DNA of 64,000 bases from Pratylenchus scribneri (lineage: Eukaryota > Nematoda > Chromadorea > Rhabditida > Pratylenchidae): NCBI GenBank assembly GCA_030063045.1, contig JAQSEB010000033.1, positions 3,577,766 through 3,641,765 of the forward strand, in the 5' to 3' direction. Position 1 is the first letter of the stretch, and every line of letters begins with the position of its first letter. The notes under the pieces are model-generated. The model worked only from the letters and a program-made list of their open reading frames with translations. It was not told the DNA's origin and searched no databases. This document shows positions 54,205-64,000 of this stretch, piece after piece. Position numbers and translations under genes: made by a program.

Positions 54205-57200
54205 ATGCTCAACCTTCCTTATTATTCTTTTATATTTTTGGCCATTTTGGCGGCACCAATTTTTGCTGATTGGAATGATGAATCGGACGAGTCCATTGAA
54301 CATTATGTAAGCCTGGCTAAATTCATTTTTTATTAATTATATATTTAAATTTTTCAGTACGACGATTGGGAAAAGCGCGACCATGAGTTCATTACTGTTT
54401 GCGGAAAAAGTAAATATTTTGATAAACTATTATATATTGTATTTATGATTAATACATATTTTTAACCTCTTTTAATTCTTCAGTATCCACCCTCTATTAA
54501 TTCATAAAATAGATTTTTGAGGAATGAGAAGGACCAAAAGCTATTGCCAAGATGAATTTTAACAAAAAATTTCACTAAAGCTTTTCAAAATCCACTATTA
54601 ATTTTTTCAAAAATGCCATCAAATTTTCTAAATTTTTGAAGGGTTGAAAAATATTTCTGGTGTGGTATTAAAAAGAGGTTATTTAATATATTAATTAAAA
54701 ATAGGAAAATCAACTTTAATACTGATATTATATTCTTTTATTCATCAAAGCTCCATTTTATTTCCATAAAATAAAAAATCTCCATTATTAGATGAGCCTT
54801 GCGAATGCCAAAAAGGTGACCAATTGACGTTGAAATGCGCTAATCGGAGTTTGGAAACGGCACATTTATTTTTGCCAGAAGAATTTGAAGAATTGGCAAT
54901 TGCCGATTTGAAAATAAATAAAATTACTTATTTATTCAAGGTGATTTAAAATGGAGAAAATTGTTTGAAAATGGAAATTTAATTTCAGCATAAAATTTTG
55001 CATGGACACGAAGAATTTCTAAAGGAATTGGATTTATCCCAAAATCAAATTGCCGACATCGAGCCCGGAGCATTCGATGGATTCAAAAATTTGCGAAAAC
55101 TGAAATTGACCCACAATGATTTGAATGAATTGAGCAGGTTAATTAAATTAATTTAACATAAAATAAATTAATTTTTAAAGTGACATTTTCACGAAAGGAT
55201 TGGCCAATTTGGACCAACTTTATTTGGATTATAATTTTCTTGGTAAAATTTGAATATTTTTATATTTTAAAATTTTGTTTAAGGTGAATTGGATGAAGGC
55301 CTTTTTGATAATTTAACAAGTTTGGTCAAATTAGTTTTGGACGGAAACAGACGGCTCGAAATTTCCAACAAAGTTAGTTATTAGATGCATAATTTTTGGA
55401 TAAAAGGGAATTTACTAGAAAAGACCAAATATACATCAATAGATTATTATTAGAACAAAAATGTACAAATCCAAGTCCTCTATGATTAATTAAATCCATT
55501 CCCTTTTCCTTTGAATATTGGATTTTTTCAAAAAATGATATTTACCTTTTTAAATGTTATTCATATAAGTTTTATACTAAATCAACTTTTTTTAAGATAA
55601 TTTCGGATTTTAAAAAATTGACTATCTCACTTTGTCATTGTCCATTTTTTAAGGTACTCAGTCCGGCATTGTCAAAACTTGAAATTCTTTCCTTGGATCG
55701 GTGCAATTTGAGGGAATTGGACGCCGATTTATTTGTCAATTTGAAGTAAATTAATTTTTTATTGAATTAAATTAAAAAGACATTAATTATCATTTTTTTA
55801 TCCCAAAATTTACAGAAATCTTAAAGCCCTTTCTCTTTCCGGCAATCCACTAAATTCCATCCCTCTGGCCATTTCCCCATCCAAATTGCCCAATCTTCGT
55901 GCTTTGGGCATGTCCCAAACAAAATTGACGGAATTGGTTGAAGGCGATTTGCAAAATGCAATTCCGAAATTGGAAAAATTATGTGGGTTATTTTGGGCAT
56001 TTTAAATTGAAAATAATTTAAATTTGAAGATATTCGCAATAGCAAATTCCTTACTAAAATTGGCCCCAGGGCATTTGCAAAACTCGACAATTTAGAGGTG
56101 AAAAATTTATATTAAATTTAAATAAAATTTAAAGAATTTTTATTAAATTCGGATTATAACAAATTTTTGATTCCCATAGGTTTTGGACTTTTCCGGCTCT
56201 TCTGCCCTTTCACACTTGGACAAAGCTGCATTTGGCAAATCAATGCCACTCAATTTGCAATTTTTGATTTTTGAAAAATGCAATCTGAGCACATTGGAAA
56301 ACGGCACAATGAGCGAAGTTTTTTGGTCAACCCTCCAAAAACTTCAATTGAATGGAAATCCTTGGGTAATTTTAATCAGTTTAATGAAAAGAAAGAATAT
56401 TTTTTGTAGAATTGTGATTGCAATTTGAAATGGTTGGCCACAAATGATAAAGCAATGCGAGTGGCCTCAAGATTTGATGCACCGAAGTAAGTCTAAGCCA
56501 TTAATTTACTAATCAACAATTTTAAATGTAAAAGGACACAATTTATTTTGTCTTGTAGAAAAATTTATATAATTTCCTAAATTACCAAACCTTTTATTGA
56601 ATCGATAGATCTCATCAAGATGCATCGAATGATATATAATTTTTCATAGTTTGCTCAAAATTAAAGTGTATTAAACCGTTTAAACCATTTTACACTTTCT
56701 TCCTCAAAAATAATTTAAAATGATTAAATCTAAGCTAAATCAATTTCGAACGATGCATCTCGAAAAGATTTATCGATTGTGCATAAGCTTTTATGGTAAT
56801 AATTTTGACATTTTCTATACTTTTTCAAATTTTCAATATTTTTTAAAAATTTTAATTCTCATAAATAATTTTATTTTGAAGTTTAAAAGAATTGATTATT
56901 AATTAATTCTATTATTTAAATATAAATGAATTAACCTATCTTTTCAGCTATCAATTATTTGGAAATCCAAAATATAATTTGATATTATATTTTTTATCAT
57001 AAAAATTTAAAGGTGCGCTTTGCCTGAAGCCCTGAAAGGCATTACGCTGTATAATGCTGGGGACAAAATTGAATGTGGCCCACCCAGTTCCATTTCCTCA
57101 ATGGGCAAATTCTTTATTTTCCTTGTTTTCATGGTTAATAAAATATTAATGAATAATAATTAAATTATTTTGCAGGTGATGGCTGCATCTTTGATTGTTT

Positions 57201-57370
57201 TCGGCATTGTCTATGCTCGCCGCCGTTACATGACCAAATATGGGGATGGTGGCAATTTTCAAGTGCCTCGATTTCTTGGAGGTCTTTTTGATAATCAAAA
57301 TTTTAGTTTTCCATCCGAATCATATTTTGCTCAAAATGCCATTTTTCAATATGCAACCGCAATTCCTTGA
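54205..57370 (+). CDS. Transmembrane leucine-rich repeat protein
   Basis: Type I membrane protein with an extracellular LRR domain. Thirteen exons: 54205-54306, 54358-54409, 54792-54940, 54989-55137, 55181-55242, 55284-55372, 55654-55745, 55816-55982, 56030-56097, 56180-56365, 56410-56485, 57013-57133 and 57176-57370. Signal peptide YYSFIFLAILAAPIFA, acidic stretch, Cys-rich LRR cap (EPCECQKGDQLTLKC), then about ten repeats (ELDLSQNQIADIEPGAF, LRKLKLTHNDL, LDQLYLDYNFLG, LEILSLDRCNL, LKALSLSGNPL, LRALGMSQTKL, LQFLIFEKCNL, LQKLQLNGNPW). The C-terminal cap has NCDCNLKWLA, CALPEAL and IECGPP. A helix FFIFLVFMVMAASLIVFGIV ends in YARRRY with a short cytosolic tail. It resembles nematode adhesion or signalling LRR proteins; no specific orthologue is recognised. 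Confidence 0.88.
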
Positions 57371-57689
57371 ATTTTTCTTTTTCAATCATATTTTAGTGCC
57401 ATAAAATTATTTTAAATTTATTTATATTAATTAAATTAGATGTGAAAAATGATAATTTTAATAATTAAAAACTAAAATCGAAATATTTTATTATTTTTTA
57501 TATTTATTTAATTATATTAAAATTATTAATTTAAATAGTCATAAAATTTGTATAGTAACAAAAATTTTTTTATTTATCATATATTTAAATTTTAATTCTC
57601 CTTCCTCTAATAATTCCCTTTTTACGGAATAAAAGATTTATCTACAGTATAATAAAAAAAAATCCCAAAAAGGAACTGGATTTACCCAA

Positions 57690-57912
57690 AAAATGACTGA
57701 ATTTACCCAAATTCTTTTTTGTCGATAAATATAATATTTTTGGGGTCATATAACTTGGCAATAACTAGGTATTAGAGCACAAGGTTAGGTGGATGGGATT
57801 AATGGCTAATAAGGGTTAGGGAATCCTAAAGAAGTCTGATTTGGCCAAGTTACATGGACCAAAAAATATAATATTTTTCGACATGAATGAATTTGGATTG
57901 GGCAAATTAATT
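57690..57912. repeat. Foldback element with TTAGGG-like centre
   Basis: Left arm ATTTACCCAAATTC, TTTTGTCGATAAATATAATA, GGGGTCATATAACTTGGC; the right arm is its imperfect inverse, GCCAAGTTACATGGACC, AAAAAATATAATATTTTTCG, GAATTTGGATTGGGCAAAT. The centre holds AAGGTTAGGTGG and AAGGGTTAGGG. A related diverged copy is at 61550-61725. Confidence 0.6.
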
Positions 57913-57954
57913 GACTCCCTTTAAAAATACAAATAATGTACAATAAAAATTAAT

Positions 57955-58140
57955 TTTTTGTAATTTTTCCTTGGGAAGGAAATGGACCAAGAATTCCTCA
58001 AAATCAAATGGGCTTCAACTCGGGAGGACGAAACATTTTTACGGATGAGGACGATGACGAGGATGAGGAGGCAGCAACACCGACAGTCGAGGAAATTGGT
58101 ACGATGGGTGCGCAAAGAGGACCTCGACCTGAATTCGTTT
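57955..58140 (+). CDS. Possible orphan terminal exon with acidic tail
   Basis: An open frame reads NGPRIPQNQMGFNSGGRNIF, then TDEDDDEDEEAATPTVEEI and GAQRGPRPEFV before a TGA at about 58140. The acidic, proline-containing composition looks like a protein C-terminus, but the acceptor is weak and no upstream exons are visible; the sequence before it is a foldback element. It could be a leftover exon or chance. Function unknown. Confidence 0.25.
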
Positions 58141-58852
58141 GAGCCTGGCCAAGTCCGATGGAATCGAAGAAAGAAAAATTCAATATTGGAGAGAGAGGGA
58201 AAAATTTGGAATAAAAAGGCCGGTTAATTATTAAAATATTTAAGTTCAATTTCATTCCAATAATTTTATTTAAAAGATGGACTATCCGCCTTATTTTGTA
58301 TTCAATTTTCTAACCTTGATAAATTTTAATTAATTTGATTTTTATATGAATTAACAATTTTAAAAGTGCGAAATTAAATAAAGCCGATTCAAAATTAAGA
58401 TAGTCCAAAGTCGGGTATAGAGAGGTTTAAAATCTCGGTTTCTATTTTCTACTTTTCTGTTATAAAAATCAAAAATTCCCAATTTCGGTTTTAAATAGCA
58501 TCAATTTTCTCAAAATCAAAACCATATTCGATTACTCTACTCAAAACTAAATGGAAGTTCATTCAAATCGATCCAATATCTATCTACGTGAACTTCGAGA
58601 ATTGATTTTTATAATTAAGTTGGCCATAGAATGAAGAAATGAACATATGTTCATCCCGGAAGTGCATGTGGGAGGGTAATGATTGTTATTTTCTCGAATT
58701 TTCCATTATTCAATATTCATTCCAATTGCTTTAAATCCCATGCCCCCAATTTAAGCTAATTGATTAATTATTAAAAAATTGATTAATTTTATTATAAAAC
58801 ATTTTTCAATGTAATTTAAAATTAATTTTTTTTTTCAGAAAGAGTAAAAAGG

Positions 58853-59410
58853 ATGGATTTTAGTTTGAGTTTTTCCAAAGGTGCACCGGAAAAGCCTTGT
58901 GTAACATGCAAACAAGGAGTCAATGTGAACGACAAAATTATGGTGGAACGGGAAATTTGTGAGTTTTTAGAATATTAATTTATTAAAAAAAATACAAAAA
59001 TGCACTAATAAATACCTAAAAATATATTTTAGTTTATCTTGAAAAATTAAATAATTTAAAAAAAAAAGATTAAATACTTTTAAAGAAATAAATCCCAAAA
59101 AGTATCAAAAAAAAAAAATACCATCATAGACCCAGAATTCATCATGTTTCCAAAATTGCTTTAAAAAGAACATTAAATTTTCCACAATTATTGTAATTAA
59201 AATTTTGAAAAATTATTTTTTAAAGTGCACAAAAATTGCTTCAAATGTGGTTTCTGCGGTGAAGGATTGCAACAGGGCAGTTGCCTGTTGCATAAATCCG
59301 GCAAAGGAATGTTCTGGTTTTGCAAGAAGAATGGATGCGCATATAAAACAAAGGAGGAGAAAGAGGCCAAATTGGGAGGCCGTGGAGGCGGAGGTGGAAA
59401 GAAAAAATAA
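58853..59410 (+). CDS. Small LIM-like zinc-binding protein, about 97 residues
   Basis: Two exons, 58853-58958 and 59225-59410, joined within an Ile codon. A trans-splice-like acceptor TTTTTTTCAG ends at about 58838, just upstream of the ATG. The chain is MDFSLSFSKGAPEKPCVTCK, then HKNCFKCGFCGEGL, then WFCKKNGCAYKTKEEK, ending in a Gly/Lys tail (LGGRGGGGGKKK). The spacing C-x2-C-x17-H-x2-C-x2-C-x2-C with two later cysteines fits a single LIM-type zinc finger, though the last ligand is not obvious. It is probably a protein-protein adaptor. The family is fairly sure; the orthologue is not. Confidence 0.7.
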
Positions 59411-59650
59411 AACAGAATCAACAAATTTACTTGGAAAAAACAATGAATTCATCAATGTTTTTACAATTGATTATTAGAATTTTACACACTGATAAATTCT
59501 TAAAAATTTTTAATATTTTTTAATTTCAAAATTTATAAAATTTTTCTATGAATTATTCGTGCATTTCTTGTAATAAATAGACCAAAAATACAAAATGAAT
59601 TATAAGATTTATGCATAAATGATAAATTCTAATACTATTAAAAATGGGTT

Positions 59651-62600
59651 TTAACTCAAATAGGACGGTGATAAAATAATAGAATAAGCAATCAGCGGGC
59701 TTTGAATGACCGGCGAAAGTGCATACGGGCTGAGGACCAATGCCGACAAAAACATTGGGGAATAAATGATTGGAGTGAGGACAAATGGGGACAGAACAAT
59801 GGGCGAGGCCGCAGCCGGGGTCAAAATGAATGGATTCAATGCCATCGGCGACAGAATCAAAGGCGTGAACACTGAAATCATTTTTGGGGCATAATTGAAT
59901 AATTTTTGAAGGACTCAAATCAAATACCGTAAATTTCCTATTAGTAACCCCGGGGTTACTAATTTTCAGAGACCCTCTGAGGTGGGAATTTTTCTGAAAT
60001 TTTTGAGACAAAAAAATGCTTATTTCGGCTTAATTTTACCTACTAATTGGTTATTTTTGACAAAAAAATTTTTTTGGGAGGAAGGGGGGTTTACAAATAG
60101 AGAGGGGGTTTCTAATAGAGAGGGGGTTACTAATAGGAAATTTACGGTAAATGGGGTTGCTCAAAATTGGTTTAAACTATAAAACCGAAGTTCTCGGTTT
60201 CGGTTTTTGAAATTCCTAGGTTTCGTTTTTTTTAAAAATATAAATTTTTAAAAATTTAAATTTTTTATAAAATATCGAAAAATCAAGCAAATCATAAATT
60301 TCTAAATCTTCTTATCATACGGAGATAAATTTTTTACTAAATTAGCTCAAGGGAAAAATTAGCCAAAAATGGTTCTGTAAAATAAAATTTTAAGCCAAAA
60401 ATGCCCCGCCCCCACTTTGGAAAAATTTCTACTCTGCTATTAAAAATGGCCCCAAAAGTAAAAATTTCAAAAAAATTTCCCCTATAAGGTGAAAGTTAAA
60501 AAACCGAAAAACCATCGGTTTTGACCCTCAGTTTCGCTTTTTTGGTCAAAAATTCTCTGTTTCTTTAAAACCCGACTGTTAGCAAACCCTATTAATAATT
60601 TATTGTAATTTTTTTTGAAATTACCTTGTGGCGAAAGGATAAAAGGCGAAAGGACCATTGGGGAAAGGACAAATGGAATAAATGCTCCAGGCGACAGAAT
60701 AACTGGATGCAAGGCTAATGGGGTCTGAAAATTAATAAAAATTATTAATATTTTTCCTTTTGCGCACCAAAATGACTGGGGCAAAAATTGGAGGCGAAAG
60801 GACCAAAGGTGATAGGACACGAGGCGACAAAACCAACGGCACAAAAGCCCATGGTGAAAGGATGACCTGTGTTTGGGAAAATTGGTTTAGAAGTGAATTG
60901 TGCCATACAGGGCCAAGGACGGCTGGAGACAGGATGAGAGGCGAAAAAATGATCGGCGATAAAACAATTGGTTGCAAATTCAGGAATTGCTGAATAATTT
61001 CAAATTTTTAACATATTAAAAAAATGATAAATTTTAATTTTTAAAATTTAAATATCCCTAAATAAACCAAATTTTGTATTTAAAAAGAAAATCGGACCCC
61101 TATAAATGGAGTGAATGTAATTGGCGACAGGACGACCGCTTGACGTTTTGTTCGATTATGCTGTCCCAAATCCTTTGTTGTTGAGGATTGGGCTTGGGTT
61201 TTTTCCGAGTGATTTTGAAGGATTTTATTTCTGCCAGTTTGTGTATGTCCTGTTCAATGTAATTTGCCATTTTCTTCCTATCCAACGTTGTAAAATGTTT
61301 TAACAACTGAAAATATTGTTCATTAAAAATGATGGAAAAGCCCAAAAAAGTACCTCAATATCCTCATATGGTGAGCCTGGACCATAAAGTAATTTTAATT
61401 GCTTTTTAGTCAACATCGTAAAACCGGTGTTGTTCATTTCAAGGACCTAAATTTAATATGTAAAAATCCCATAAAATTGCAAAATTCTGAATAAATAAAG
61501 TTATTAAAAATGGAACTTAATTGGCTATAATTTTATTTTTTTTGTCCTCAAAAATTTTCTGTTTTTTGAGGGCCATATTTATTGTACATGACGTAAAGTT
61601 CAGGGCCAGACATGGGTTTAGGCTTTAGGGCTGGAGTAGGGTTCTCAAGGAATCTGATTTGGTCAAGATACATGAACTTAAGAATGCACATTTCTCGACA
61701 CGAATAAGGTGGAAAAAAAATAAAATTATGAATAAAAAATTGCAAAAAAATTTATAATAATTTGGAAAGAAGCTTATCCTCTATTAAATTATTCTTTTCT
61801 ATAAATAGAAAGAAATAAATGAAATTTGTAAACGAAGAACCTGTTCCTTGTTGATTTTCTTTTGTAGTAATTCAAAAATGTCCAATTTTTGAGTTTCCGA
61901 TTCGGCGAATGCATCACTTCAATTAAAATAAATTCTAATTAATTTTTATTATTTTTTTTCCAATAATTTACCTGACATTCTTCCTCGTAAAATACAATGG
62001 AATTCCATCCTTATTGCGCATTTCTCGCTCATATTTTTCCTTATCAAAATGTTTTGCTCGCATTGTTTGCAAAATATTGTCCCCAATTATTGTCTCATTC
62101 AATTCCTGCAAATTATCCCATTTTAATTGTTTCCTTTTTGCCATTCACCTGCTCAATTGTTTTCGCACTTTCAATCACTCCGGATGCCTCCATAATCTTT
62201 CATTTATAATTATTTAATTTTTTAATTAATTATTTTACTGACCAAATCAAGCCACAATTGTTGATCCTGGGAACTGAATCCAATTGGACCACCAATATTT
62301 TTCATTATATTCGGAATGCTGGTCAAATTCTGAAAATTTTTCAGTAAAAAAAATAATTATTCAACAATTATATTTTTGACCTCAATGCCTTTGCCTTGGC
62401 CATGCATTGAGAAAAGTGAGGGAGAAATAAAATCAAGCTGAATGAATGTTAATATGAATTTAAATTTTATAATTTTTTAATTACAGTATGACCTATTTTA
62501 ATTCCCATCCCTCTAATAATTTCCCACTTTCGATTTCTAGTATCCATAACTTCTGTAGTATGGCGAAATAAAAAATTTTTTATTGCATTTTCTTATAGTT

Positions 62601-64000
62601 CCCTAAAATTGTCTTTTGGTTAAAAATGTCCAATTAAGGAGTTTTTCCCCAAACTTACCCAATTTTCAAGGGTTGAAAAATATTCCCATGGAAAATTAAA
62701 AGATATTATACGATTGTGAAGTAAAAAATTAATGGAAATTGGAGACTAAATCAACCATTTTACTATTTCTATAGTTAGCAAATTCTTATGAAGCATATTA
62801 TTACCGTATAAAAGTAAACCCCCGACTCATACCCACCCACGCACCCCCTCAACTCAGCCACAACCTGAGCCCCGAGAATCCGGATACCGGCCCCACAACC
62901 TCAAATATCAGGCTCCCGTATCCATCTGCTCCGGCTCATCATCCGGCGTAACCCTGAAAAACCTCGGTGAAACCATTTTCAATGTTTTATTCTCCAATTC
63001 CGAAGTGTTTTGGCCCGCAAATGCATAACCCAGCTTGATGCCCTCTCTCAGCAAGTCCACAAAACGAAGCATTGGCCCATTGCCTTTTTCGGCACGTTTT
63101 TTTTGCCAAAAATGATTTCAATTTTAGCGGATTTTGGGCAATTTCATGGAGCTAAAGTGAAATTATTTTATTAATTTTAATAAAATATTTTACATCATCA
63201 GGAATTGCGCCTTGCCGTTTTAGGCCTCTAAATGTCAGCTGATCGATGTTCTCAACTTCATCCTCCTCCAATTTCTTTTTAATTTGTTTCCTTTTCAAGG
63301 CACTATTTTGGATTCGTTCCACTGTGTTTTGCCAACTGCACAAAATAACATGTCAAATTCACAATATTATTAAATTAAGGAAAGCATTTTTTTACCCCAA
63401 ATTTTATAAGCTAAAAGTAATTTTGATTACTTTTAATAAATCAGAAACCGGTTTAGACTATACCAAACCTTATACCAATTTATAGATCTCATCGAGATGC
63501 ATCGAATAGTATATATTTTGTCATGACTTTGGCACAAAATTAAAGTATTTAAAAATAAAAACAGAAAATATTGTTCAAAGTTAATATTTTAACTCACAAA
63601 CTTTCAACTAAAATAGAAAGTCAAATTGGTTAAAAATTTGTAATTTTCTAAAACCGGTTTATGAAAGTTAAAAAACTAATCTGGGGTAAAAAATAAAAAG
63701 TCGTGCCACCCCCCCTTCTACACTATACACCTATTGTCAAATCTCAAACCATCCATCCAACCTAAATAATTCATTTTTGGCCTCCCAAATCCGCAAAATA
63801 TCATAAAACTCACGGGACTACATCCTTTTCCTCTTTGCCTTTCACTTTTAACACTTGTTTCATCAATTGTTTTGCAATTCTGGCCCATTGGACTTAAACG
63901 GGCCACAGAAGGTGTTAACAATTCGTAGAAATTCTTCTTCACAATTCCAGTTTGGCGTCTTTGACGTCGATTAGCTTCATAATTCCTTTTTATGGCATTT
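59651..64000 (-). CDS. MLT-10-like moulting-cycle protein, 5' end outside window
   Basis: Nematode-specific secreted family required for moulting (MLT-10). The upstream part includes [20 protein letters not shown] (about 63.9 kb), [20 protein letters not shown] (about 62.95 kb), [17 protein letters not shown] (62381-62437), [18 protein letters not shown] (62239-62329), further charged exons at 62149-62196, 61972-62105, 61841-61916 and 61354-61446 ([20 protein letters not shown]), and the [20 protein letters not shown] exon. The C-terminus is an array of short LSP repeats: 60768-60989 ([18 protein letters not shown]), 60625-60724 and 59651-59871 ([18 protein letters not shown]). Exon 61098-61309 changes frame at about 61150, apparently one A short, and the donor after the exon near 62910 is unclear (an in-frame stop follows QMDTGA). 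No signal peptide is visible because the 5' end lies beyond 64000. Confidence 0.8.
59925..60149. mobile_element. CCGTAAAT-ended MITE in MLT-10-like gene intron
   Basis: Perfect inverted ends: CCGTAAATTTCCTATTAGTA plus ACCC on the left and the complement ending at 60147 on the right, flanked by TA on both sides as expected for a mariner-type target. About 221 bp with no coding content. Confidence 0.75.
61550..61725. repeat. Diverged foldback copy with TTAGGG-like centre
   Basis: GAATCTGATTTGGTCAAGAT, ACATGAAC and TTTCTCGACACGAATAAGG match the right arm of the 57690 element. The centre has GGGTTTAGGCTTTAGGGC and AGTAGGGTT. Lies in an intron of the MLT-10-like gene. Confidence 0.5.
63420..63570. 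repeat. Dispersed AAACCGGTTTAGAC-type repeat copy
   Basis: TATAGATCTCATCGAGATGC with ATCGAATAGTATAT matches the copy at about 56605-56690 (TAGATCTCATCAAGATGCAT) in the LRR gene. Lies in an intron of the MLT-10-like gene. Confidence 0.55.

Overview
The window is nuclear DNA of a nematode. It is AT-rich, with many short introns (often 45-60 nt) ending in TTTCAG/TTTTAG, and the gene set is metazoan with clear nematode markers: a ground-like (GRL) secreted protein, an MLT-10-like moulting protein with LSP repeats, and a GLY-type GalNAc-transferase. A plant-parasitic tylenchid is my guess, but no marker in the window fixes the genus. All gene names come from reading the translated exons; no search was run.

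Layout. 0.2-0.7 kb: hAT-like MITE. 1.6-10.6 kb (-): complete cbp-1 (CBP/p300 acetyltransferase) in about 21 exons, with three tRNA-derived SINE copies in its introns. 11.4-12.3 kb: two minisatellites. 13.5-20.7 kb (+): a Ty3/gypsy LTR retrotransposon with identical LTRs and an unusual 430-residue domain after integrase. 23.2-28.0 kb (+): a second Ty3/gypsy element with nearly identical LTRs and an in-frame deletion in integrase. 30.3-34.8 kb (+): a 5-HT1/SER-4-type amine GPCR whose introns hold several foldback MITEs. 35.1-35.6 kb: a minisatellite related to the one at 12 kb, inverted. 36.0-42.4 kb (-): two tandem CD36-family scavenger receptor genes, also with SINE copies. 44.0-47.4 kb (-): a gly-5-like GalNAc-transferase with three apparently mutually exclusive lectin exons. 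48.5 kb (+): a small charged coiled-coil protein. 49.3-49.6 kb (-): only the 3' end of an ABCE1 gene. 50.3-50.9 kb (-): a ground-like protein. 51.7-52.8 kb (-): a PTF1/Fer3-like bHLH gene with a broken frame. 54.2-57.4 kb (+): a transmembrane LRR protein. 58.9-59.4 kb (+): a small LIM-like protein. 59.7 kb to the right edge (-): an MLT-10-like gene that runs out of the window.

The genes belong to unrelated pathways (chromatin, amine signalling, lipid/scavenger uptake, O-glycosylation, cuticle/moulting) and do not form a functional cluster. The only evident paralogue pair is the CD36 tandem. The more unusual content is the mobile and repeat load, the gly-5 exon triplet, and the new-looking retroelement domain. 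Several conserved genes carry single 1-2 nt indels in homopolymer or dinucleotide runs (18.2, 46.15, 52.09, 61.15 kb), so consensus error must be excluded before any is called a pseudogene.
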